64,000 nucleotides of DNA from Planctomycetes bacterium syqfu (GTDB lineage: Bacteria; Planctomycetota; Phycisphaerae; Phycisphaerales; Phycisphaeraceae), in contig CP087563.1 in NCBI GenBank assembly GCA_020974905.1, positions 2,976,001 to 3,040,000 on the forward strand, read 5' to 3'. Under the pieces are notes generated by a model. That model was given only the letters and a program-made list of their open reading frames with translations, searched no databases and was not told where the DNA came from. Made by a program: the position numbers and the translations under genes. Shown piece by piece: positions 33,946 through 41,578 of the stretch. Each line of letters starts with the position of its first letter. The first letter of the stretch is position 1.

Positions 33946-35545
33946 ATGCTGACAGTGGACCATTACGAACTGATTCGACGTAAATATTTGATTGAAGGGA
34001 TGAGTATCCGGGCGATCAGCCGGGAGCTTCATCATTCTCGCCAGACGATTCGCAAAGCCCTGAAGTTAGTTAATCCGCCGGGTTATCGGCGGCAGCAGCC
34101 GGTGAGTTTGCCGGTGATGGCCAAGTACGGGCACATCGTGGAAGCGTGGCTGGAGCAGGATGCCAAGCGTCCGGTCAAGCAGCGGCATACGGCACAACGG
34201 ATTTATGAACGGCTTCGAGATGAGCATGGGTTTACCGGCGCGGCCAGCACGGTGCGTCGGTAAGTGGCCAAGATGCGGACGCGCCAGCAGGAGGTGTTCA
34301 TGCCTTTCCGGGGGTGGCGTTCGACCCGGGGCAGGAAGGCCAAGTGGACTGGCACAGCGGTTGGATCGTCGAAAACGGCGAGCAACGCAACCCCCGGAAG
34401 TGCAGTTCTTCTGCATGCGGCTGTGTTATTCCAAAGCGTCATTCGTGTGGGCGTATGAGCATGCCGACCTCACGTCGTTCCTCGATGGGCATGTGCGGGC
34501 GATGGCCTACTTCGGTGGCGTGCCACGACGATTGGCGTATGACAATCTCAGGAGCGCCGTGCTTCGCGTCGGTAAAGGTAAGGAGCGCGTGCTCAACGAG
34601 CAGTTCAAGAAGCTGCGTAATCACTACCTGTTTGAGTCGCGGTTCTGCAATGTGGCGCGTGGCAACGAGAAGGGTAACGTTGAGAACTTAGCTAAGCGCA
34701 GTGAGCGGACGTATCTGACGCCCATGCCCGAGGTCACATCGTTGGATGAACTCAACGCGCACCTAGCCAAGTGTTGTCAACGCGATTTACAACTTCCGGG
34801 GGCTAAGCCGCAACACGAACAGTTACGCAGCGTACTGCTCGAAGAAGAACGCACTGCGATGTTGGCGTTACCGGAGACTGCGTTTGAAGCCTGTGAGTTG
34901 ATCGACACGCAGATCGATAAACGTTCGCTGGTGACGGTCAAGACCAACTGTTATTCCGCCCCGGTGCGTTGGGCACACCATCCGGTGCGCATCAAGTTAT
35001 TCGTGAATCGCGTGGAACTGTGGTGCGAACATCAGTTGGTTGCTCAGCATGTTCGCAATCACGGCAAAGGTCAATATATTCTCGAGCCGACGCATTATCT
35101 GAACCTGTTGAAGATCAAGCCCGGCAGCCTGGACAACGCGCGTCCGTTCAAAGGAATGCTCGGTAAAAAGGCTTCCGGGGCAGCTTCCGGAGGTTCCGGG
35201 GGCGGGGGTTCCGGGGGTTGGGGACGTGACTTTGATCAGTTGCGCAGCGAGCTGGAATATCGTTACGAAGATCAAGGCACGAAGAAGTTCATCAACGTGT
35301 TGTTGCTGTTGGCTGAGCACGATGAACAACAGGTACGCGACGCGGTATCGATCTGCGTGAAGCGTCGAGCCTTCAGTGATGAAGCGGTGGCCGGTGTGTT
35401 GAGCAATGAGCCATTGGACACCACGCATCATCGGCTGGATCTGTCGCATCGCCCGGAGTTATGCAACGTCAGCGACGGCATTCGCCCCGCATCCATCTAT
35501 GATGATCTGTTCAACAGCCAAGAGCCAGTGGAGGTGATCGCATGA
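33946..35545 (+). pseudogene. istA: istA transposase of IS21, interrupted by one stop and two frameshifts
   Basis: The N-terminal helix-turn-helix (IRRKYLIEGMSIRAISRELH) is intact in frame 1. An in-frame TAA at 34261-34263 sits where VRRYVAKMR is expected. At 34306 the DNA TTCCGGGGG shifts the frame; removing 8 bases restores EVFMPVAFDPGQEGQVDW. At 34391 CCCCCGGAA shifts it again; removing 8 bases restores GEQRKVQFFCMRL. The rest (DDE core, GVPRRLAYDNL, NEKGNVENL) is intact to 35545. A Gly/Ser-rich stretch at about 35170-35220 is built of further TTCCGGGGG copies. Confidence 0.9.
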
Positions 35546-36375
35546 CCCCCGCCCCCGGAAGTAAAACATCATCAACCAACACCGACAGTACGAAGCAACA
35601 CACCGAGCACTTGCTCAAGAGTTACCTCAAAACGCTGCGTATGCCCACGATGCATCGTGAGTCTTCAACGGTTGCCCGACAGATCGGCCAACAACATGGC
35701 AGCTATGAACTCTACCTTCAGCAGTTGGCTGAACTGGAAGTCGCTCAACGCAAGGCCGGTGCCATTGCCCGTCGTTTGAAGCAAGCCAAATTCCCGGTGA
35801 CCAAGGAGATCAGCGACTTCGACTTTGCCGCGGTCCCCAAGCTCAACAAGAAGCGATTGATCGATTTGGCTCAGTGCGACTTCGTCCCCCTGCGCAGCAA
35901 CATCATCTTCAACGGTCCCCCCGGAACAGGTAAGACGCATTTAGCGGTGGCGTTGGGTCGTGAAGCCTGTCGCCGCGGCTATCAGGTCCGCTTCTTCACC
36001 GCCTCGGGCCTGGCCAACCTCTATCGTGAAGCGCGTGAAGAACGACAGGTGCTCAAGCTGGAAAAACAAATCCAGAAGCAGGACCTGATCATCGTCGACG
36101 AATTGGGCTATATTCCCCTGGACCGTCATGGTGCGGAGCATCTGTTCGGCTTCTTCAGTCAATGCTACGAGCAAGTGAGCCTGATCCTGACGACGAATCT
36201 ACCGTTCGCCGATTGGCCGCAGATCTTCGCTGACGACCAACGCATGACCGGCGCGTTGCTCGACCGTCTGACCCACCACGTGCACATCATTGGCATTGAA
36301 GGCCAGAGCTTCCGTCTCAAGACCAGCCAACAGGACAAGAAAGGAGGCCCACCCACCCAGGAACAAGACAAATAA
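35542..36375 (+). CDS. istB: IstB-type ATP-binding transposition protein
   Basis: 277 residues overlapping the istA stop by 4 bases. An N-terminal helical region (HLLKSYLKTLRMPTMHRES) is followed by the AAA+ core: Walker A NGPPGTGKTH, Walker B LIIVDELGYIPLD, sensor-type LILTTNLPFADW, and a C-terminal HVHIIGIEGQSFRLK. IstB assembles on target DNA and helps IstA. The reading frame is complete, unlike istA. The first codons contain another CCCCCGGAA (35552). Confidence 0.93.
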   Translation: MTPAPGSKTSSTNTDSTKQHTEHLLKSYLKTLRMPTMHRESSTVARQIGQQHGSYELYLQQLAELEVAQRKAGAIARRLKQAKFPVTKEISDFDFAAVPKLNKKRLIDLAQCDFVPLRSNIIFNGPPGTGKTHLAVALGREACRRGYQVRFFTASGLANLYREAREERQVLKLEKQIQKQDLIIVDELGYIPLDRHGAEHLFGFFSQCYEQVSLILTTNLPFADWPQIFADDQRMTGALLDRLTHHVHIIGIEGQSFRLKTSQQDKKGGPPTQEQDK

Positions 36376-36669
36376 TGTTATCGGACCCCCACCCCATGGG
36401 GTGGGGCATGTGGACAACACCTACCAAGGTGTTATTCTTTGATCATCGGTGGTCCTCATTTACTTGCGCATACTGGGACCCATTCTCTTGCGCACTTCCA
36501 ATTCTTACCTTCATCCAATTCCAGTGCCAAATCCGGTGCCAGAAAAACCACCCAAGTGCCAGAAATGGTGCCAAACGTCAGTCTGGGATAGGTGTTTGCT
36601 GTCAAGAATTGACAAAAGAACCGCGCCCCGAGATCGAACCCCAATCGCCCTAACTCTCGCCCCATGCGC
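36376..36669. other. IS21 right end and iterated GTGCCA motifs
   Basis: After istB the IS21 right terminal repeats run to 36500. Beyond it GTGCCA recurs (36516, 36528, 36550, 36562 and again at about 36854), as GTGCCAAATCC, GTGCCAGAAAAACC, GTGCCAGAAATG and GTGCCAAACG. Such iterons beside a tRNA 3' fragment could be arm sites of a recombinase or the remains of an integrase tail. No gene is supported. Confidence 0.4.
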
Positions 36670-36705
36670 AAAATAAACAACGGCTGACAATTGCTGTCAG
36701 CCGTT
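36670..36705 (-). terminator. Terminator downstream of the tRNA-Gly fragment
   Basis: AACGGCTGACA and TGTCAGCCGTT form a perfect 11-bp stem with a 5-base loop; on the minus strand GTTTATTTT follows. It stands right after the tRNA-like 3' end, as a native tRNA terminator would. Confidence 0.8.
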
Positions 36706-36711
36706 GGCAAA

Positions 36712-36755
36712 AGCGGGTGAACGGACTCGAACCGTCGACAATCACGTTGGCAACG
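36712..36755 (-). tRNA. 3' half of a tRNA-Gly(GCC); 5' half missing
   Basis: On the minus strand CGTTGCCAACG (anticodon loop with GCC), a short variable part, the T-arm GACGG-TTCGAGT-CCGTT, the 3' acceptor strand CACCCGC and discriminator T can be read. The expected 5' half (GCGGGTG, D-arm) does not precede it. A 3'-half copy of a tRNA is the classic mark left by an element that integrates in a tRNA gene, so this is probably an attachment-site remnant rather than an active tRNA. Confidence 0.75.
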
Positions 36756-37029
36756 GGGTGTTGTGGGTTGCAAGTAGCGATATATCAAATATTTAAGTGA
36801 CGCGCGTCAAGCGGTGCCGGATTCGGTGACATGAGGGCCAATTCGCGTAAAACACAGTGCCAAAAGGCGTTGCAAAAATTGTCCCACGGTGCCGATTCTG
36901 CCAGGTTCGGTCCCTTGGCCACGACGTTCGCCCGTGTGGCGTTTGGACGGCTGGGGTGGTCATGGGCACCATTTTAGCAACCAGACACCCGTGGGCAAAA
37001 TCTCGCAACAAGTCACCCACATTCCCCCA
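36756..37029. other. Intergenic stretch, no gene recognised
   Basis: Contains GACGCGCGTC (a perfect 10-base palindrome at about 36798) and two more GTGCC motifs. Frames on both strands look like noise. It joins the tRNA fragment to the transposase remnant and may be a chain of decayed ends. Confidence 0.4.
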
Positions 37030-37262
37030 CGTCCGTGTTCAACGCAGCCGATTCGGCAGCGATGCCAATCTGCAAGTGATCAAAATAACTGTGCACCATC
37101 TTGCGGCTTAAGAACCCGATCAAAATCCGCATATCCACTGAACAAAACGTGAAGATGCGAATGCTGCCGCATGCGCGTTACCTGTTTATTAATGAGAATT
37201 AAGGGGAATCAGGTGTTTCAAAGACGAGGTGAACGCGTCAAACCAGCACAACAGCCCGCTGC
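37030..37262 (+). pseudogene. Truncated 3' end of a DDE transposase and its flank
   Basis: The codons for VQRSRFGSDANL.VIKITV and ending LAA-stop match the last 24 residues of the full transposase at 44009-45259, and the about 150 bases after the stop (AACCCGATCA, ATCCGCATATCCA, CAGCGC/CAGCAC) match the downstream flank of that copy. Only the end survives. Together the two form direct repeats on either side of the defence-like cluster. Confidence 0.8.
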
Positions 37263-37266
37263 ACCG

Positions 37267-38265
37267 CTACCCCCCTAACGGTCGAGGAAGCTTGAGGAGA
37301 TCAAAGTTAGCATCAAATAGACTTAAAACGTTACAGCCATATTCATTAGCTGCCTGCCAGAGCATGTGTGGGTCATTACAGAGCCGGGATAACTTAGTAT
37401 CGCGTGAAACCGCAACTGTCGCAATGCAAGGAGTATTTTCATTTACCATTTGCCCAACGGCAACTTCACGGATTTTTTTATCGTTAATATGATACTGTCG
37501 AAGTAGCCCCCATCTTCGATGATTCAACCTACCGTAGATCACATTAAAGATCAGTCTCTGCAAGATGGTGCTTGCTTGTCTAACGTAGTCTACTGGGCGA
37601 GATTGCATCACAAATAAATGAGTACATCCACTTTGAATTGCAGGAACCAAAGGCAATGGATGATGAAATCCACCATCAATAAAACGACGCTCTCCAACCA
37701 TTACTGCCTTGTTGTAAAACACAGGCAATGCCATTGATGCCTTTAGCTTATCCAATGGATTACCTAGCCCATGCTGTACATCCAAGATTTCAGGAGCTCC
37801 AGTATCATGATCAGTTGCCATCACAAAAAAACGTGTGTTTGAGCGAAGCAAATTCTCAACATTAAGACACTTGTGTTTGCAGATAACCTGTTCAAAGAGC
37901 CAATCAACATCCAACATTTTCCAAAAACGGGATAAATTAATGAATTCTTTTCCCACACAGTGATCGTAATACACTCTAATGCCCAAATCCGGTTGTCCGG
38001 TGAGCATATATGCAGCAGTCATCACGCCAGCTGAAGAAGCATACACCTCATCAAAAATGCTCGCCATACCTAATCTGCTTAAAGCGACGCCGCCGCCGGC
38101 AGGTAATACACCGCGCATTGCACCACCTTCGACAACAAGTCCGAGCTTACACCCATCAATAAACGCTCCACCCCGCTGATAACGAGCCAATCTTTCACGC
38201 ATTAGCTGTAATACATGATCACTCTGATGACCAACGAGAATGCCATTATCCGAATTGTTTTTCAA
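37267..38265 (-). CDS. Patatin-like phospholipase, third gene of the defence-like cluster
   Basis: 332 residues from a TTG at 38265 with AGGAG 5 bases upstream; TTGA overlaps the stop of the TIR-ATPase gene, so translation is coupled. Patatin features: oxyanion-hole motif GGAMRG (47-52), the nucleophile Ser78 in ASSAG (the usual first Gly of GxSxG is Ala), and catalytic Asp197 in DGG. The family cleaves membrane lipids; in known anti-phage systems (CapV, patatin-bearing cassettes) this kills the infected cell. The last residues run into the transposase remnant, so the natural C-terminus may be altered. Confidence 0.85.
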   Translation of the reverse strand: MKNNSDNGILVGHQSDHVLQLMRERLARYQRGGAFIDGCKLGLVVEGGAMRGVLPAGGGVALSRLGMASIFDEVYASSAGVMTAAYMLTGQPDLGIRVYYDHCVGKEFINLSRFWKMLDVDWLFEQVICKHKCLNVENLLRSNTRFFVMATDHDTGAPEILDVQHGLGNPLDKLKASMALPVFYNKAVMVGERRFIDGGFHHPLPLVPAIQSGCTHLFVMQSRPVDYVRQASTILQRLIFNVIYGRLNHRRWGLLRQYHINDKKIREVAVGQMVNENTPCIATVAVSRDTKLSRLCNDPHMLWQAANEYGCNVLSLFDANFDLLKLPRPLGG

Positions 38266-41200
38266 AGTGGCTCCTGTCGTGGTTCCAAATATATACCTCG
38301 ATAAATGATCAGTAAGCCAAAACAACTGCCAATTGTCGCGGCAATGGCACCAACAGCCTGCGTTGCAGCATCTCCCAAGGCACTCAAGAAAACCCATTGA
38401 CTGCTAACCAGAGCATGCTCACCGGGGATTACGATTAACCAGACCATGAAGATAGCCGGTATTTGTGTCAAAATCAGAGGCCACGCATTTGGCAACACAA
38501 TTCCTGTTAATTCCTGAATCCTATCGCAGACCTCTTGTAGTTTGGACATGGCTTGCTTTTCCTTGACAAGATCATCAAACTCACGTTTGGCTTTGATACG
38601 ATTGGCAACCAACGCAAACCCTAATCCCAAGGCAGTACCCAGAATCATTTCCGACCATCCCATTCGAGTTGTCCAGAATAGTTCTTTGAAAAAAATCAAC
38701 GTGCCATGCCGGTTCTCATCATAGGTATCGACCCATCCCATAGTCCTTAAAGTCTCAGATGAATACACACCAAGGATGGATGCCGTCACGATGCAACTTG
38801 ATATGAATCCTGAGATCAAACCGGCAACGAGTGTGCCCAAAGGACGCAATGTTGAGGCGCGTTGACCGCATCGCCAGAATACCATGCGATAAAGCATCAA
38901 CCCCGTCGGTATCAGACCTCCCCACAAAACGCCAGCCACAATGCCGTGAAACAGTCCTTTGCCAACACCGGGTGTGTCTTGTGCTAAAGCATAACCAAAG
39001 CCGGCGGGCAACGTTTTAAACAGTCCGGCGACTACGGCGGAGAACAAGGCCGCGGGCAGAAAAACCCCGGACAAAACAGGCATACAATCATAAAATCGTT
39101 GTCCCCAAGCACGCGTGCGCACAAGCGTCCGAATGGACATCGGCAATTGCCGGTAGCACTTTTCATATTCCGGATCAAGTTTCACATCAGCAATCGCGCG
39201 TAAAAGCGATATCGCGCGAATGAATGGCAACTGCTCGGCCCCCTGTGCCTTCTGCACACTATCGATGAGGTCGCCAAAAATTTCCTGGCGTCCGAGTTTC
39301 AAAATACTGATTGCCGTACTTCGCCGCACTTTGGGTGACAGATCCTTGCAAATCAGTTCCAAAAGCCTTTCATTGGTCTGGTCATCTGAAATGCTTGCTG
39401 AAACTTCGGCGACATGTGATCGCACCGATGCATCGTCGCAGTTCATTGCACAGTCCAGCACGTGTTGCATCACACCGGGATGGTCTGCCTGAACTCGTTG
39501 TGACCATGCAACCAAGTCAATTCCCGTTGCCAAACTGATACGTAACACAAACTCGGCTTCATCTTCAAACAAACCAGGTTGTTTCTGAAAAGGCTGGCAA
39601 GCCGTGAGTGTATCAGGAAGACTGGGAAACAGGTTGTCAATCCCCTGATGATCTGTGTCTTTATGCTTCTTGAGTTGATTTTCCAACATTTCCGCAGCAT
39701 AAAGCAGGTTGTCAACACGGTAATCAATCTCCCGGCTGATTGTCTCCGCCAGCAAGTCATGCGACAACTCATACCATCGCTCATTGCCCGCGCTTTCAAT
39801 GCGTAACAGGTATCGATCCACCAATTGCTTTACGATCCAACTGGGCAATCGGCCGGTTCGAGAGTTGTATTCCTGCACGGGAACGCGTGTTCCATCGCGT
39901 GTAACAAATTTCATGCAACCGAATTTAATCAATTCAGGACTAAAGCCCCCATTCGACTCCGTAATACGGCTATTAGCAACCTCCACCACACAATCATTAT
40001 AAAAAATCTCCAATGCACTCTTGACGAATGTACTGAATTGAGTGCCAGCGACCGATTGTGAAATTTCGTTAAGGTGCTTTAATTCGATACGCTTTGTTCC
40101 ATGCGGCAAGGACTTCCATAGCTTCCTGCAAACAATCTGCAGGTGGCATAACTCCACGTACTCGCCTGGTGTCTCGACGGTACTGCCATCGGGCTGCACA
40201 ATACGAATGATCCTTAATTGCCGCAATATTTCTTCGACGACCTCCGGCGCATACTGCACATATCGAGCAGCAGGTTGCTCAATGACCTCAGTTAATGCTT
40301 TTCCCTTTAACCGATTGATTTGAATTTGAGCAGGTTTGAATTCGATCGGAACATTTTCAAACAGAATCGTAGAATCCACGTAGTATTCTTGACGCATGGC
40401 CAGCACGATACGCAAATCGGGGTCTTTCTGCACGGCCTCTACAATTTGCCGGACCCATTCGGATCGCTGCTTATAACAGTCACGGTGTTGCGTAAAAATC
40501 TCTTCAAACTGATCAAAAAGCAATATACGAAGACGCCCTGGATTGCGCTGTGGGATGGCCTGTAAATATTCGTGAATCGACATCTCCAGGCGTGGCACTT
40601 CTTCCAAACCGCCGAGGCCAAATATCGATGAAAATGTAAATACATTATGTATCTCACTGAGACGATCCCGGTACTTGTCAGGCAAAGAGCGTCCCACTCG
40701 AATACCGGGAAAAACCTGATCGCCATGCTGACGAAAAATCGGAACCAGCCCCGCAGAAAGCAGTGAACTTTTGCCTGCGCCAGACGGCGATGTCAGAAGG
40801 ACGATTGAATGTTCTTTGAGTTTATTGATGATGTTGTTGATTTCATTGCTTCTGCCATAAAAATAGTCTTCCATGCCATCTGGATAAGGCCGGGGGCCAA
40901 CATAAACTTCAGCATCCTGGTTTACACCCATTGGTGAATGAACCACTTTGTCGTTCAAGTGGACTGCCTGAAACGATTCAACTTTAGCGGGCCCCAGTAA
41001 CCGGTTGGTGGCATCAATAACATGCTGCAATGTTTCATCTGTCAATACTTGATCTGCATCAATTCGTTGCGTCGAAGGGAACAATATTCCTTTCCCAGGG
41101 GGCATTGAGATCTTTCCGAGAAAAACAGGAATAATTTTAATTTCATTACTGACCGCGTAAGTGATTTCATTGATCACCCAAGGTGATTTCAACGATTCAT

Positions 41201-41498
41201 CTGACACCAGAACAAGAACGATCGTAGCTTGCCTGAGTGCGAGTTCAATCTGCTCTAAAAAATCTCCACCATGTTGGATGAATTTCGGCGCAAGCCAGAA
41301 TCGGATTCCATTTTCGTGTAACTTACGCCCAAGTTTGAATGCTTCATCTTCCTGCGCAGTGCTATAGCTGATAAAGACATCTTCACCTGGAGAACACTGG
41401 ATTTCAGCAAAGCACTCCGAACATTGGTGTTGGCCTGGAGATTCAGAAGCAATCTTTGTGATTTGGCCACATGATGTGCAATACACCGGAATCATCAT
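38262..41498 (-). CDS. Zinc-ribbon/TIR/nSTAND ATPase with C-terminal membrane segments
   Basis: 1078 residues from the ATG at 41498 (AAGGAG upstream). Order: zinc ribbon (C7xxC10, C26xxC29); TIR domain about 38-175 (DVFISYS at 40-46, conserved W107 and Glu111 in SPWVINEI, the place of the NADase Glu); nSTAND-type NTPase with Walker A SPSGAGKSS at about 235 and Walker B ILLFDQFEEIF at about 328; helical, HEAT-like region; about six membrane helices from about 800 to the end. Known TIR-STAND proteins sense phage and degrade NAD. The membrane tail is unusual. Coupled to the patatin-like gene. Confidence 0.85.
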   Translation of the reverse strand: MMIPVYCTSCGQITKIASESPGQHQCSECFAEIQCSPGEDVFISYSTAQEDEAFKLGRKLHENGIRFWLAPKFIQHGGDFLEQIELALRQATIVLVLVSDESLKSPWVINEITYAVSNEIKIIPVFLGKISMPPGKGILFPSTQRIDADQVLTDETLQHVIDATNRLLGPAKVESFQAVHLNDKVVHSPMGVNQDAEVYVGPRPYPDGMEDYFYGRSNEINNIINKLKEHSIVLLTSPSGAGKSSLLSAGLVPIFRQHGDQVFPGIRVGRSLPDKYRDRLSEIHNVFTFSSIFGLGGLEEVPRLEMSIHEYLQAIPQRNPGRLRILLFDQFEEIFTQHRDCYKQRSEWVRQIVEAVQKDPDLRIVLAMRQEYYVDSTILFENVPIEFKPAQIQINRLKGKALTEVIEQPAARYVQYAPEVVEEILRQLRIIRIVQPDGSTVETPGEYVELCHLQIVCRKLWKSLPHGTKRIELKHLNEISQSVAGTQFSTFVKSALEIFYNDCVVEVANSRITESNGGFSPELIKFGCMKFVTRDGTRVPVQEYNSRTGRLPSWIVKQLVDRYLLRIESAGNERWYELSHDLLAETISREIDYRVDNLLYAAEMLENQLKKHKDTDHQGIDNLFPSLPDTLTACQPFQKQPGLFEDEAEFVLRISLATGIDLVAWSQRVQADHPGVMQHVLDCAMNCDDASVRSHVAEVSASISDDQTNERLLELICKDLSPKVRRSTAISILKLGRQEIFGDLIDSVQKAQGAEQLPFIRAISLLRAIADVKLDPEYEKCYRQLPMSIRTLVRTRAWGQRFYDCMPVLSGVFLPAALFSAVVAGLFKTLPAGFGYALAQDTPGVGKGLFHGIVAGVLWGGLIPTGLMLYRMVFWRCGQRASTLRPLGTLVAGLISGFISSCIVTASILGVYSSETLRTMGWVDTYDENRHGTLIFFKELFWTTRMGWSEMILGTALGLGFALVANRIKAKREFDDLVKEKQAMSKLQEVCDRIQELTGIVLPNAWPLILTQIPAIFMVWLIVIPGEHALVSSQWVFLSALGDAATQAVGAIAATIGSCFGLLIIYRGIYLEPRQEPL

Positions 41499-41578
41499 GT
41501 CAGGCATCTCCTTTGGAATGCAGAACAAACGCAAAATCCACCGCCATCAAGCATTGTATCTGTATAAATGCTGTGAAT

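Larger units (their letters stand above)
33822..36500 (+). mobile_element. IS21-family insertion sequence (defective)
   Basis: Terminal inverted repeats begin TGGAAGTGCGCA at 33822 and end with its complement at 36500; the inner parts (TGGTCCCAGT left, TGGGTCCCAGT right) repeat as the multiple ends typical of IS21. istA and istB lie inside in the usual order with a 4-base overlap. No clear target duplication is seen. istA is broken (one stop, two frameshifts), so autonomous movement is unlikely. Confidence 0.9.

Noticed and set aside
35165-35222. A natural flexible linker in IstA
   Set aside because: The DNA is built from repeated TTCCGGGGG, the same motif that causes the frameshifts, so it is more likely inserted sequence.
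19391-36500. Element A as a conjugative element or complete prophage
   Set aside because: No relaxase, coupling protein, type IV secretion, capsid, terminase or tail gene is visible; it may be mobilised by a helper or be a satellite, but that is not shown.
36456-36788. 110-residue minus-strand frame
   Set aside because: Runs across the tRNA fragment and its terminator; not credible as protein.
36712-36800. A complete tRNA gene
   Set aside because: No 5' acceptor strand or D-arm can be found; only the 3' half is present.
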